DNA of 64,000 nucleotides from JAGVIE01 sp964520905 (GCA_964520905.1 CAZFQL010000013.1:1-64000); one strand, 5' to 3'; positions 53,642-63,229 are shown, counted from the first letter of the stretch. Notes: generated by a model from the sequence alone, not told the origin. Numbers and translations: made by a program.

Positions 53642-56600
53642 TTACTCCGGCAGGATTAAGTCATACACATTCGGGTCGCTTAAATTTTTCTTCCCTCCAC
53701 CAGTCCACTCCTTCGTCTCAGCTTCGACACTGCGGAACTCGCCTATACCCGCTCCACCATGATCATCCTGACAACCAATCAGGACAGCATATCGCCATGA
53801 ATTATCCGGCTTCCCTAACAATTCAGTCGGGACAGAGAATTCAATAATCTTAGTGTTTGCATTACCTAAAGGAGATTTCTCATCACCCGGCGCGGGTAGG
53901 TATTTAGCGAGAATTTTTCCGATATCATTTACAATTCGAAATCCACCGCCGACATAGATGATATTTTGAAAATGGAACCCATCGGTAAATGTATAGTTTG
54001 AATTCATCCCAGCTTGTTTAGATCCATTCACACCTTTATCAATTGCTATAGCAGCGTATGTTAGCTGGAAACCATACTCAGGATGCCAGCCGGGATTGGA
54101 AAGATTTTTGAATTGTAGTTTGAAGTAAATATTCTTGTCATCACTTGAAACAGTGAAATGAGTGATATCTAAACTTCCGGGTTTAAGGTTTGGTGTTTGA
54201 GGATAGATATGCGAGCCTGAACCCTTATCGTCTCCTTCAGGATCACTCAGATCATAGAGAATCTTCGCTTGTGGATTTGATAGTTTGATTTCAGAATTTG
54301 TAAGCAGACGATGAGATGGTTTCCTAAGACATTTAAGGTCGTGTCGTATCTGAGGCGTAGCTAGTTCAAATGAATCTATCGCATTTTTCATTTCCCAAAT
54401 AATTGGTTTTTCAAAATAAGAAATACTATCTCCCCGCTCAAGTTTAATACCTTTTTCATTGAAAGTCATCCGCAAGCTCTCTCCTGAAGATAGTGCTACA
54501 TTTCCAGCGACAATACGATTATCATTTATCGGAGCACCCGCATAGATTCCTATATTCTCTCCCTCTCCAGAATTTTTAACAGTGATGACAGAGCTACTTT
54601 CCCCAATAAAATATTGAAAATCTACATAAGAATTATTCATCCACACACGAAAATCAACATGATTAAAAGCTGTGGGCATGAAGAACGATGAAAGGTAAAG
54701 CATATTATCTTCAGAACTCGGACTCATCTTTAAATATGTTTGATAAAATGCCCTAATAAACTCAGCAATACTCCATGCCTGAGAATAAGCTCCGGAAAGT
54801 CTTGGTTCTTTTTCACCTTGCCGAGGTGCGGCATCAATAAGCTCGGATATTGTACCTACAGCGCCGCGCTCCAGAATTTGATGAACCATATTATCAGTTA
54901 CCTGAAATGCAAAATCGGACGTATGGTAGCCTGCCACCGCATCAATCCATCTTCCTGCCAACCATTGCCATACGATACCGTTATGATATGCCGCATCCTG
55001 TACATAGTTCGGCTCATAATGATGATAAGGATGAAAATTCTCGTCATCTTGAGAGAGTGAAGCGATACCATGTTGGTACACCAACTTATTGGTTACGGCA
55101 GTAAGCAATCGCTCATCTCCAGCCAACACTTTGAACGCAAAAAGTTGATTCGGTCGAAGTTGCTTATCAGGAGTTCCATCTGCATTAAGATGATCGAAAA
55201 ATAAACCCGTTGTTGTGTCAACAAAATATTTTCTAAAATTATCCCCAATTTTATATGAGATACTATCCCACAAATCTTTACTTTCTTTATCTCCTAAAGC
55301 ATATGCTATTTCGTATCCCGTTTGCAATTGGCTCCACCATAACGTCTGAATATCAACGGCTCTGTTTCCTCTCGGGCTCCACGGTCCATCCGGTCCAACA
55401 GCATCCATCCATGTCTCGGCATCACCATGTGTAAGGAAGTAAAGCGAATCCATGTGATATTTTATTGTTCCTTCGATTGAGCGCTTCACAACCAGATACA
55501 TCTCACGAGCAAAAGCAGTGTCACCGGAGTAATTAATATAAGCATATAGTGCACTCACAAAACGCGGTGTACCATCGGCAGTGTTATATGAAATCGAATT
55601 TGTTGTAACGAGATTCGGAATACGCCCGTAGTTTGTGCTGTTCGGATTTGTATCCTGCCAAGCGGCAAACGATTTGAGAATTTCTTTTGCGTCTTTGAAA
55701 TTTCCTGTAACAAGTGTCGCGCCGGGTAATGCGATAAATGAATCTCTTCCCCAATAATTATCGAACCACGGCAAACCCGCAAAGATACCTTTCCCCCTTT
55801 GATTCATGATGAGTGCATCCATTGAAATCTTAGCCCAATAAAGCGCCTTATCAAAACGGGTATTGTCTGTTCGGACGTAGGAGTAATTCAGCAAATCCTC
55901 CATCCGCTTCTTGCGCTTCTCGATGAGCGAAGGATAATTTTGTGCAACATATTTAGCGAGGGAGATGGTTTGGGATTTGGCATCACCTGCGACAATAAGA
56001 ATTTTGGATTTCGGATTTATGATTTCGGATTTTATAAATGCTGGAGAGAAAGACTGCCCGATAGAATCAGCACGATAATCTACTTCGCATATTGGAGATG
56101 TGGTTGTTATTCCGATCCATACCGGATAATTTTCATTTTGTGTCCGCTCAAGATGTCGCTTACGCGCAACGAGGAGAACGTTTTGTTCGAAGTTCACTTC
56201 ATAATCATCATGGTTCTGTGAGTCGGTAAAGAACGAGCGGACTGAGATTTCTTTCCCGTCAATATTCGATAGCTCGACCACTAAAGCATCAATCGAATCG
56301 AGAAGCGTTACCCGTTCTTCTATACCGTCAGGATACTCTCGAACAATTTGGTGTGGATATACTTTAGCAGTTGCATCTTTTTTATTCAGCCGCCTACCAT
56401 CGACTGTAATTGAATAATCTTCAATCATCTCGGTTGACATTATTCGCCAGCCCTGCCAGCCGGAGCGGTGCTCACCGTTTGTTTCCGTGTAGAATACTCC
56501 GGCTTCTTTGTTGGTATAAGCAATCTCACGCGAGTTATCCTTAGCCACAGTGATCATCATCTCATCCGCCGTAATTGGAATGCGCTCACGCATTTGCTGA

Positions 56601-56647
56601 CACAATGATACTGAGCTAACCAAAATTATTAAGAAAAGAATTTTCAT
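53642..56647 (-). CDS. Secreted amylo-alpha-1,6-glucosidase-like protein with glucodextranase-like C-terminal domain
   Basis: This protein of about 1001 residues has a signal peptide (ILFLIILVSSVSLCQ). Its (alpha/alpha)6 catalytic domain is like glycogen-debranching glucosidases (WFDNYWGRDSFIALPGATLV, then HGDAETWMDAVGPDGPWSPR and NRAVDIQTLWW). A C-terminal beta domain (about 770-1000: AKILYDLSDPEGDDKGSGSH) resembles the membrane-binding domain of glucodextranases. It probably degrades extracellular alpha-glucans. ATG 56647 is chosen because the signal peptide follows; the frame is open to 56683. A short stretch near residue 205-220 (IKSEIINPKSKILIVAG) is repeat-derived and keeps the frame. 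Confidence 0.8.
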   Translation of the reverse strand: MKILFLIILVSSVSLCQQMRERIPITADEMMITVAKDNSREIAYTNKEAGVFYTETNGEHRSGWQGWRIMSTEMIEDYSITVDGRRLNKKDATAKVYPHQIVREYPDGIEERVTLLDSIDALVVELSNIDGKEISVRSFFTDSQNHDDYEVNFEQNVLLVARKRHLERTQNENYPVWIGITTTSPICEVDYRADSIGQSFSPAFIKSEIINPKSKILIVAGDAKSQTISLAKYVAQNYPSLIEKRKKRMEDLLNYSYVRTDNTRFDKALYWAKISMDALIMNQRGKGIFAGLPWFDNYWGRDSFIALPGATLVTGNFKDAKEILKSFAAWQDTNPNSTNYGRIPNLVTTNSISYNTADGTPRFVSALYAYINYSGDTAFAREMYLVVKRSIEGTIKYHMDSLYFLTHGDAETWMDAVGPDGPWSPRGNRAVDIQTLWWSQLQTGYEIAYALGDKESKDLWDSISYKIGDNFRKYFVDTTTGLFFDHLNADGTPDKQLRPNQLFAFKVLAGDERLLTAVTNKLVYQHGIASLSQDDENFHPYHHYEPNYVQDAAYHNGIVWQWLAGRWIDAVAGYHTSDFAFQVTDNMVHQILERGAVGTISELIDAAPRQGEKEPRLSGAYSQAWSIAEFIRAFYQTYLKMSPSSEDNMLYLSSFFMPTAFNHVDFRVWMNNSYVDFQYFIGESSSVITVKNSGEGENIGIYAGAPINDNRIVAGNVALSSGESLRMTFNEKGIKLERGDSISYFEKPIIWEMKNAIDSFELATPQIRHDLKCLRKPSHRLLTNSEIKLSNPQAKILYDLSDPEGDDKGSGSHIYPQTPNLKPGSLDITHFTVSSDDKNIYFKLQFKNLSNPGWHPEYGFQLTYAAIAIDKGVNGSKQAGMNSNYTFTDGFHFQNIIYVGGGFRIVNDIGKILAKYLPAPGDEKSPLGNANTKIIEFSVPTELLGKPDNSWRYAVLIGCQDDHGGAGIGEFRSVEAETKEWTGGGKKNLSDPNVYDLILPE

Positions 56648-56770
56648 TGGGTTTAATATAAGAAGAATTGCACCATCCTCCACAGGAAGCGGAGGTTTTG
56701 AAAATTAATAACAGGGTTGAACAATCGGCACCAAATCCAAAATCCAAGCATTGTTGAAATAACGGAGATA

Positions 56771-58516
56771 TTAAGATGCCACGTTAGCCGAGTCAACAAC
56801 CGTACCCGGGCTTTTAGCGACCAGATACCGCTTGACCTTCTGCGTGGTGGTTTTGTCGAATTCTCTGTCACGAAGATGAAGCTTTGTAATTTGTTTGAAT
56901 GATGCCACTTGCTTATTCACTTTCGCTACTTCCTTCGTTAATGTTTCACGCATCAAATCATCGGTAATCCGGATATCGTGCGTTTCAGAAAGGTCGATGA
57001 ATGCTTCAGCATCCGGAACAATCTGAACGGCAATAACTTCACCATGCTTCGGATCGTTTTCGCCGTACACCATACACTCTAAAACAAACGGACTTCTCAG
57101 CAAGAGATCTTCAAGCTCTTCAGGATAAACATTTTCACCACGCTTGGAAATAATAACGTTCTTGGATCGTCCGGCAATATGGAGAAAACCATCTTGATCT
57201 AAATGGCCAAGGTCACCTGTTTTGAACCAGCCATCGTCGAATACATCACGAGTTGCTTTTTCGTTCTTGTAGTATCCTATCATAATATTCGGACCTTGAG
57301 TTAAAATTTCTCCGACTCCTGCATGATCTGGATTCTGAATTTTAATTTTCACACCCGGCAGCGGTATGCCTGCTGAATCATCCTTGAAGAATTGGATTGG
57401 ATTCAACGTCAGGATGGGTGAAGTTTCCGTGAGTCCGTAACCCTGGATCAAGCTGAATCCAAACTCACGCAATCCTTTTGCAACCATCGGGTCCGGTGCC
57501 GCACCGCCGGCGATGAATAGCCGTACAGACCCGCCGAACCGTTCGTGAATTTCCTTAAAGACAATCCGTTTTGACGATTTCCAGCCAACCATCTCAAGAA
57601 AATTAGTCACTTTCACCAACGGTTTAATGAGAAGCGAAGCGATTTTCTTTTCCTTGATGGATTTATAGATGCGTCTGAACATCTTATCATATAGAAGCGG
57701 AACGCCGAGCAAAATTGTCGCATGAGATGCTTGAAGGTCTTCAACGACAGTTTTCAAGGAGCGTGCATAGTGTATTGATGCGCCTGAATATAAAGGGCAA
57801 AGTAAACCGCATGTACATTCATAACTGTGGTGCATAGGTAGAATCGAGAGAAATCTATCGTGTTGTTCTATCAGCACAACACTTACCATTGCCATAAGGT
57901 TGGAAGAAAGATTTTTCTGGCTTAGCATTACGCCCTTAGCGCAACCTAAACTACCCGATGTAAATATGATTTCCGCAATCTCATTAGGGTTAATCTTCGG
58001 AAGTTGTCCGGCGCTGCATCCCGGACTTCGGTTGATCAACTCCACCATAGAATAGGTGTTCCCCTTCCGCACCATGAAATCCATATTGATGTACCATTTC
58101 AAATACTTAAGGGATGAATGTGCTTCGGATAAAATCGGTTCGAATTGGTCAGAATAAATCACCGCTACCGAATCAGATTCATGTAAAATGTTGAGTATAT
58201 CATTGGTCGGAAGATTACGATCTATCGGGCAGGCAACGAAATCGAAGCACATACAGGTCAGATAACTAAGCGCCCACTGAACGCGGTTTTCTCCGATGAT
58301 GGCAATATGACTTCTGGGTTTGAGACCTAATTTTTGTAAAGCGGTTCCGAATTTCAGAATGTTGCTAAGAAGTTCTGAGTAAGTCAACCGTGAGATCGGT
58401 GTTTGCTTTAGATCCTCAAGGGCAAGTTTCTGTCCAAAGACCGAAGAAGATCGCACCACCATATTTTGTACTGAACTGATCTCGGGAACATCGTAGAGTT
58501 TAATGTTAGGATGCAT
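56771..58516 (-). CDS. AMP-binding long-chain acyl-CoA synthetase-like protein
   Basis: This 581-residue ANL-family enzyme activates a carboxylic acid through an acyl-AMP. Motifs are IIFTSGSLGCAKGVMLSQKN near residue 188 (usual TSGTTGxPKG, here TSGSLGCAKG), LIQGYGLTETSPIL near 360, and GWFKTGDLGHLDQDGFLHIA then GRSKNVIISKRGENVYPEEL near 430-470. A late Lys sits in TTTQKVKRYL. A long-chain fatty acid is the likely substrate. It is followed on the same strand by the glucosidase gene and preceded by RDD and epimerase genes, which suggests envelope lipid work, but this is only inference. Confidence 0.85.
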   Translation of the reverse strand: MHPNIKLYDVPEISSVQNMVVRSSSVFGQKLALEDLKQTPISRLTYSELLSNILKFGTALQKLGLKPRSHIAIIGENRVQWALSYLTCMCFDFVACPIDRNLPTNDILNILHESDSVAVIYSDQFEPILSEAHSSLKYLKWYINMDFMVRKGNTYSMVELINRSPGCSAGQLPKINPNEIAEIIFTSGSLGCAKGVMLSQKNLSSNLMAMVSVVLIEQHDRFLSILPMHHSYECTCGLLCPLYSGASIHYARSLKTVVEDLQASHATILLGVPLLYDKMFRRIYKSIKEKKIASLLIKPLVKVTNFLEMVGWKSSKRIVFKEIHERFGGSVRLFIAGGAAPDPMVAKGLREFGFSLIQGYGLTETSPILTLNPIQFFKDDSAGIPLPGVKIKIQNPDHAGVGEILTQGPNIMIGYYKNEKATRDVFDDGWFKTGDLGHLDQDGFLHIAGRSKNVIISKRGENVYPEELEDLLLRSPFVLECMVYGENDPKHGEVIAVQIVPDAEAFIDLSETHDIRITDDLMRETLTKEVAKVNKQVASFKQITKLHLRDREFDKTTTQKVKRYLVAKSPGTVVDSANVAS

Positions 58517-58556
58517 ATTGATTGATAGTCTGTTTTAGAAATTGTTCATATCATTG

Positions 58557-58994
58557 TCAAAGTGTAGTTATCTTTCTTCTATGCTCCACTGTGGTTTTTG
58601 CCAACTTGTCACCAATACGCTGTTTAATCGGTGATCTTGCGATGCTAATAATTCCAAGAATATTTAGCATTGGTAATCCATCCATAAGCCTTCCAAAATT
58701 TCGAATAACACTCTGACGTAAAGTGATTTTTTCACCAAAAACATTCAAAACTTTTAGCCCGAGGATTAATTTCCCAATTGTAACTCCGGTTAGTCCTTCT
58801 AATAGAATGAAGTAGGCAAATATTACGATCAGGAATATTGCACATAATGGATCGAATATAATCCAAAGGTGATTTTCTGGCAACATCAGCCATGTGCCTT
58901 TTACAATATATGTAGTTGGAAAGAAAAATAAACTTAAGAATGCGTAATCTATTGCTTGTGCTAATCCCCGAATCCATACACCAGCGTATTTCAT
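58557..58994 (-). CDS. RDD family membrane protein
   Basis: This 145-residue protein has the RDD plan: an N-terminal segment with the family's R..A..ID pattern (GVWIRGLAQAIDYAFLSLFF), two or three membrane helices (LIVIFAYFILLEGLTGVTIG), and the conserved GKLILGLKVLNVFGEKITLR, then QSVIRNFGRLMDGLP and QRIGDKLAKTTV. RDD proteins have varied roles, some in ion exchange. It starts three bases after the epimerase gene, so it is part of a minus-strand operon running from the epimerase toward the acyl-CoA synthetase. Confidence 0.85.
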   Translation of the reverse strand: MKYAGVWIRGLAQAIDYAFLSLFFFPTTYIVKGTWLMLPENHLWIIFDPLCAIFLIVIFAYFILLEGLTGVTIGKLILGLKVLNVFGEKITLRQSVIRNFGRLMDGLPMLNILGIISIARSPIKQRIGDKLAKTTVEHRRKITTL

Positions 58995-58997
58995 AGT

Positions 58998-59978
58998 TTA
59001 TTCTTTGTACGATGCAATCGTTTCCTCAAGTGCTGTGCGAATCGGAATATATGTAATTCCCAATTCTCTCTCCGCTTTACTGCCATCGACTCTGAAACCC
59101 TCACGCATCACCCTCATCTGATCCAACGACATTCCCCACGGAGGCGGTTTCTTGATCACACCAGCTAATGCTGTGAACAGCACTGCGTTCATCATAGTCA
59201 ACGAATCAGGGAGCCGTAATTTTGGTAGTGGAACTCCGGACATCTCACCGACCATTTGGTTAAGTTTTCGAAAAGACAGTCGCTCCTTGCCTGCAAAGTA
59301 TTTCTCACCGATATTGTTCTGTTTCTCCGCCGCCCGAATAATTATTTCAGCGACATCTTTTACATGCACAAAAGTCAAAACAGCATCGTTAAAGACGGTG
59401 GCAGGCAAACGCCGATGAAGGAGATCCTCGATATACTGACCGGATGCTTTAGGATCGCCGGCACCAATCACTGAACACGGGTATACCACAACCACCGGCA
59501 GTCCTTTTTCCTTATGCAGATTCCAGACACTCAAATCACCTTCGTACTTTGTTCGGAAGTACTCGGAGAAACGAACAGGACCTACATCGCTTTTTTCTGT
59601 GTAGGGATTATCAGCGGGTTTACCATAAACACCCACAGTACTCACATGAACAACCTTTGAGACTTTCGTCTCTATGGCACATTCCATAACGTTGCGTGTG
59701 CCGTCGATATTGACATACGTGAAGACACGATTATTCGGTTCCCAGAAAGAATAAAGACCTGCAAGATGGAAAACCCAATCACAACCCTGCATACCGCTAA
59801 GGACAGATGCTTTATCGGTTACATCGCCTATTGCGACCGTTGCTCCTAACTTTTTAATTTTTTCGCTGTGCGAACTGCTATTCCTCACCAAACAATATAA
59901 CTCGTGTTTGGTTTGAGATAACCGTTCAATCAAATAACTACCGATGAATCCCGTTGCACCTGTAACAAAAATTTTCAT
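58998..59978 (-). CDS. NAD-dependent epimerase/dehydratase (extended SDR)
   Basis: This 326-residue Rossmann-fold protein opens with KIFVTGATGFIGSYLIERLS (GxxGxxG nucleotide site) and has the catalytic YFRTK (YxxxK, near residue 138) after STVGVYGKP. It resembles HpnA- and dihydroflavonol-reductase-type extended SDRs, which act on sugars or terpenoid/sterol-like substrates; the substrate cannot be decided here. It heads the operon with RDD and acyl-CoA synthetase genes. AGGAGGAGAAC stands just before ATG 59978, a strong ribosome-binding site. Confidence 0.85.
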   Translation of the reverse strand: MKIFVTGATGFIGSYLIERLSQTKHELYCLVRNSSSHSEKIKKLGATVAIGDVTDKASVLSGMQGCDWVFHLAGLYSFWEPNNRVFTYVNIDGTRNVMECAIETKVSKVVHVSTVGVYGKPADNPYTEKSDVGPVRFSEYFRTKYEGDLSVWNLHKEKGLPVVVVYPCSVIGAGDPKASGQYIEDLLHRRLPATVFNDAVLTFVHVKDVAEIIIRAAEKQNNIGEKYFAGKERLSFRKLNQMVGEMSGVPLPKLRLPDSLTMMNAVLFTALAGVIKKPPPWGMSLDQMRVMREGFRVDGSKAERELGITYIPIRTALEETIASYKE

Positions 59979-60212
59979 TTGTTCTCCTCCTTTCTAATAA
60001 TAACAATCGAAAACGCTTACATTTTTGCATAGCAAATTATGAAAAGTCCCTTCCATCGTCAGGCAATTCAAATAAAACCCTACCTCCGGGTGACGAGTGC
60101 TGTGAGAGGGCAAGCGACTCGCAGCGGGATCCCGAAGATGGGAGCTAATAATTATTTGCGTCCGCCCTTCAACTTCGCTCATGGTGATGGGATAAGGAAA
60201 ACAACAACAGAC

Positions 60213-60659
60213 TTATCCCGGATATTTTCCGGAGATATAATCGATTAGAGATTTGATCTCATAATCTTTTATCTCCAGCATCGTTTTGACAATATCACCT
60301 ATCGATATCACACCCGATAATTTCATTCCATCGTAAATCGGCAGATGCCGGATTCTTTTCTCGGTCATGGTATTCATTAAATTCTGGAGATCGTCTTCCT
60401 CGGTAGCCATGACAATTTCCTTGCTCGGTGTCATTATTTCTTTTACTCTCACCTGAACCGGATCTTTTTTCGGATGAACACATTTTCCAACGATGTCGCG
60501 TTCCGATAATACTCCGGTGATCGTTTCTGTTGAATTTTTTATTATCAACAAACCGATCTTATTCTTTGCCAATTCTTCAATCGCATCATAAACCGTAGCA
60601 TCTTCGAGGATGCTGTAAATCTTTCGTCCTTTTATATCTAAAATATCTTTCGCGTACAT
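60213..60659 (-). CDS. CBS-domain protein
   Basis: This 148-residue protein consists of a pair of CBS domains: ATVYDAIEELAKNKIGLLII with GVLSERDIVGKCV (about 20-60), and KEIVMATEEDDLQNLMNTMT then KRIRHLPIYDGMKLSGVISI with GDIVKTMLEI (about 85-130). CBS pairs bind adenosine nucleotides and often control enzymes or channels. The frame is open to 60779, but ATG 60659 has AAGGAG six bases upstream. No catalytic partner is adjacent. The 234-bp gap to the epimerase start shows no gene. Confidence 0.9.
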   Translation of the reverse strand: MYAKDILDIKGRKIYSILEDATVYDAIEELAKNKIGLLIIKNSTETITGVLSERDIVGKCVHPKKDPVQVRVKEIMTPSKEIVMATEEDDLQNLMNTMTEKRIRHLPIYDGMKLSGVISIGDIVKTMLEIKDYEIKSLIDYISGKYPG

Positions 60660-60799
60660 ATATTGCTCCTTTTTTATCTGGGGCAAGTTAGGAAAAGTTA
60701 GATTCATTGTCAAATGTACCGGGAGTTGCGTTGATTCCAGCCCGCCAGAAGTAAGTTTACCACGCAAGGAAATAGTCATTGCGAACCCGATTTATTGGG

Positions 60800-61060
60800 T
60801 GAAGTCCCCTCTCAAATGCGCTTCATCCATAGCGAGAGGGGATTTTCCGCCGGAGGCGCCCGCCTGCCGGACGGGCAGGGATGCGCTGCTGGCGCAAGGG
60901 GTGTATTCTTTTGGCTCTTTCCACACACCCCGTCGGGGCTGACCAATATATAAAAAAGGTCTGTGTCATTCCCGTCCCGACAAATCGGGACAATCGGGAA
61001 TCCAGAAATTTGCAAAATCTGAACACTGGACTCCCGATAAATACGTTCGGGAGTGACAGT
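60800..61060. repeat. Cluster of nested palindromic repeats
   Basis: The stretch between the CBS gene and the next cassette contains several palindromes: CCCCTCTC...GCGAGAGGGG (about 60808-60841), GCCCGCCTGCCGGACGGGC (about 60856-60874), and ATTCCCG...CGGGAAT (60968-61001) with TCCCGA/TCGGGA inside. I see no gene in 60660-61519. The region looks like an accumulation site for REP-like elements. Confidence 0.55.
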
Positions 61061-61082
61061 CTTGGTCTTTTTAGACAGCCCC
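60935..61082. mobile_element. Possible degenerate second MITE copy
   Basis: A right end TTAGACAGCCCC (61071-61082) is identical to that of the element at 26106-26224. A matching left end is approximate: GGGGCTGACCAA (60935-60946), two mismatches. The 148 bp between them contain the CGGGA palindromes. It may be a decayed relative of the first element or only a solo end. Confidence 0.35.
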
Positions 61083-61390
61083 TTTTAACGCAACCGTAAA
61101 GGTCGCGGCTACACACTTCTAACTTATGGTTTTTAAAACTACGGACAAAAATATTTCCCTTGACTCTATGTCAGCATCGACGTATATTTTACCATACTGA
61201 ACCCGGGGAGATGTTTCAGTTGCACTTCCGGGGATTGATTCTTTTCAGTATGATGTATTAAAATATTTGATGGCAACAAAATAATGAGATTGTTAGGCTG
61301 AAATTGAGATGGATGATAGATATGCACAACCTATTTCCCGGATATTGCAATTTTAGTCTGATTTTGGAAATAATGGATTATAGAAATGCA

Positions 61391-61473
61391 ACTGCACAGT
61401 CCATCCCGATTTATCGGGACATATCTATGTTCCGAGCTATATATAACCGTGCAGTATAATTAATAGTTAGAAC
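61391..61473 (+). other. attC/attI-like hairpin before the second cassette region
   Basis: ACTGCAC (61391-61397) pairs with GTGCAGT (61449-61455) around TCCCGATTTATCGGGA, and GTTAGAAC (61466-61473) follows as a possible R' core. The cassette on the right begins TTAGAACACACG, the exact complement of CGTGTGTTCTAA at 62927-62938. The left-hand site is not a standard attC, so it could be an attI or a decayed attC. Confidence 0.4.
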
Positions 61474-61519
61474 ACACGAACAAGGTGTTGGTGTAAACTT
61501 CGCTAAGAGATAATTCTTT

Positions 61520-62122
61520 ATGGACTTAATTGCAAAACATGATTCGAGATGTTATAAATGCAAAAGCACTATCTATAGCATGTTGCAAAAAATATTCGGG
61601 GAAATAGAGTTTAAATATAAAGCGGAAAGAATATCCACCAGAATTGAAGATTATGAAAATTTAGAAATATTTGACTCTCTCTCAAAAATACATGGTTCCC
61701 TTGTTCAACATCGAAATTATAATGACTTTACCAAATCAAAATCTTTGCAAAGATGTGACCTTTACATACCTCAGAAAAAATTGGTGATTGAAACAGATGA
61801 AATTCAACATTTTACATATCCACGTTATATCTCACTCAAAAATTATCCAGAATCATTAAATGTTGGATACGATTTAAAATGGTATATGGAAACATGTCAA
61901 AATGTAAAGAGTGTTGACAACGACCCAAAATACAGAGACGAGCAACGCGCATGGTATGATACACTTCGTGATTTTTTACCAAGCATTCATAATGAAGTCA
62001 ACTTAACAGTTCGCATACCGTTAGGTTTTCATTCTTGGTGTTCTTTAAGTCCAGCCAACGCTAAGGATATTGATATTTTTAACGCTCTTGCTTTAGGTCG
62101 GGTTAATTGGAATAGATTCTGA
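61520..62122 (+). CDS. Cassette gene: PD-(D/E)XK-like (Vsr-like) nuclease
   Basis: This 200-residue protein has an N-terminal CYKCK Cys pair and a nuclease-like core: CDLYIPQKKLVIETDEIQHF with D80, E91 and D93, followed by Q96-H97. It resembles Vsr-like and related small endonucleases in which E-x-D/K and QH contact metal or DNA. No named family is certain. It is the first gene of a two-gene cassette bracketed by complementary ends; the second gene starts 18 bases after its stop, so co-translation is likely. Base composition is AT-richer than the core genes nearby, consistent with transfer. Confidence 0.6.
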   Translation: MDLIAKHDSRCYKCKSTIYSMLQKIFGEIEFKYKAERISTRIEDYENLEIFDSLSKIHGSLVQHRNYNDFTKSKSLQRCDLYIPQKKLVIETDEIQHFTYPRYISLKNYPESLNVGYDLKWYMETCQNVKSVDNDPKYRDEQRAWYDTLRDFLPSIHNEVNLTVRIPLGFHSWCSLSPANAKDIDIFNALALGRVNWNRF

Positions 62123-62140
62123 TTAGAAAGAGTTCAACTC

Positions 62141-62917
62141 ATGTCAATAATAATTACACCACGTTTACACATCGAGAAACTTGGAATTGTTTCTCGTGAT
62201 TATAGGTATAACTTCCCCAATGGTTATAGAGATTTTAGTTATGCTTTCCCCAATGTCCTTAAATTGCTTGATGACAAAAAATGCGATGCAGTACTTTTTT
62301 CTTTATACACAATTGTCCCACGAGAAGGCAATAATATTTACAATGCGTTTGCTAATTTAAAAAATATAAAATCTGTATTTATTGAAGAATTTTATGATGG
62401 CAATCCAAGAGATGTCAAGCGATTTGTTGTTTTTCATAATGAATCTTTGAAATGGGAGGAATATGAATTGCATCAAAAATTTGCGACCTTAACAGGAATG
62501 GATGAAAAAGACATTTTCAAATTTGTGTCAACTGAAATACCCAAAAGAGTTTTGGGCAATTGTGTCGTTTTGCTATGCGGTGAATCTAACGGTGTTAAAT
62601 ACTCAAAGAGCGACAAATCAATTCACGATACTTACGGTCTGGAAAATGCAATCCCTAAGGAAGTTAATATTGTGCTAAATCCTGTTCATGACCGAATGAC
62701 AAGGTTTGAAATGAATCTGAAAAGAGAATTTCTTTCAAGAAATAATAGATGGGTTGTATCTGTATGGAACAAAGGCAAGCAAGACAAAAATGGTAAAATT
62801 AAAGATGGACTTGATTCTGCTTGGACTGTATATCATAACGGCCAAAAGAAATTTACTGAACCAATATCAAACAATTATAAATTGGAAATCGGTGTACTCA
62901 ACATTAATAACAATTAA
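62141..62917 (+). CDS. Cassette gene: nitrilase-superfamily-like protein
   Basis: This 258-residue protein resembles carbon-nitrogen hydrolases. VVLLCGESNGV has a candidate nucleophile C146, K113 lies in LHQKFAT, and an acidic residue near 62 (VPREGNN) could complete a Glu-Lys-Cys triad. Similarity is weak, so the family is a suggestion. It follows a putative nuclease by 18 bases inside the same cassette. If active it might make or break a small amide, perhaps a signal molecule, but that is inference. AT-rich composition matches its partner. Confidence 0.5.
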   Translation: MSIIITPRLHIEKLGIVSRDYRYNFPNGYRDFSYAFPNVLKLLDDKKCDAVLFSLYTIVPREGNNIYNAFANLKNIKSVFIEEFYDGNPRDVKRFVVFHNESLKWEEYELHQKFATLTGMDEKDIFKFVSTEIPKRVLGNCVVLLCGESNGVKYSKSDKSIHDTYGLENAIPKEVNIVLNPVHDRMTRFEMNLKREFLSRNNRWVVSVWNKGKQDKNGKIKDGLDSAWTVYHNGQKKFTEPISNNYKLEIGVLNINNN

Positions 62918-62926
62918 GTTCTACCG

Positions 62927-63181
62927 CGTGTGTTCTAAGCAGCGGTTCAAACTGACCAGATGAGTCCCGCGAAAAACACGTGGGGATAAACTCCAGCACA
63001 TTTTGCATTGCGCGCAGAGGTTCAGTGCAGATTTGAAAGTGAAGTGAATGAACTTGTTTCGTTTAGTACATTTTGTGAGCCAAAGGCTCAGGCGCAAAAG
63101 TTATCAATGCGGCAGTGGCGCTTTACGCCATGGCGCGGAACACGACAGTGTGAGGCGCCACTTAGCCGCCATCCGTTAGGC
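62927..63181 (+). other. Cassette terminus with attC-like site 3
   Basis: CGTGTGTTCTAA (62927-62938) mirrors the cassette start at 61467-61478. The clear attC fold is further right: GCGGC-AGTGGCGC (63109-63121) pairs with GCGCCACTTAGCCGC (63155-63169), followed by CCGTTAGGC (R' core GTTAGGC, 63175-63181). The left core, TTATCAATGCGG, is close to the common TAACAATGCGG. From 62932 to 63181 the site would be 250 bp, longer than usual, so it may be composite. No gene is seen in 62918-63229. Confidence 0.6.
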
Positions 63182-63229
63182 GGCGTTAAAAATAACATAC
63201 TCTTCTAGTGTTACAATAGATGAATTAAA

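Noticed and set aside
60823..61116. Small overlapping ORFs in the repeat field
   Set aside because: They are composed of palindromic repeats and have no protein-like features.
63008..63208. 66-codon ORF before the last gene
   Set aside because: It lies across the attC-like hairpin, whose pairing explains the sequence better than coding.
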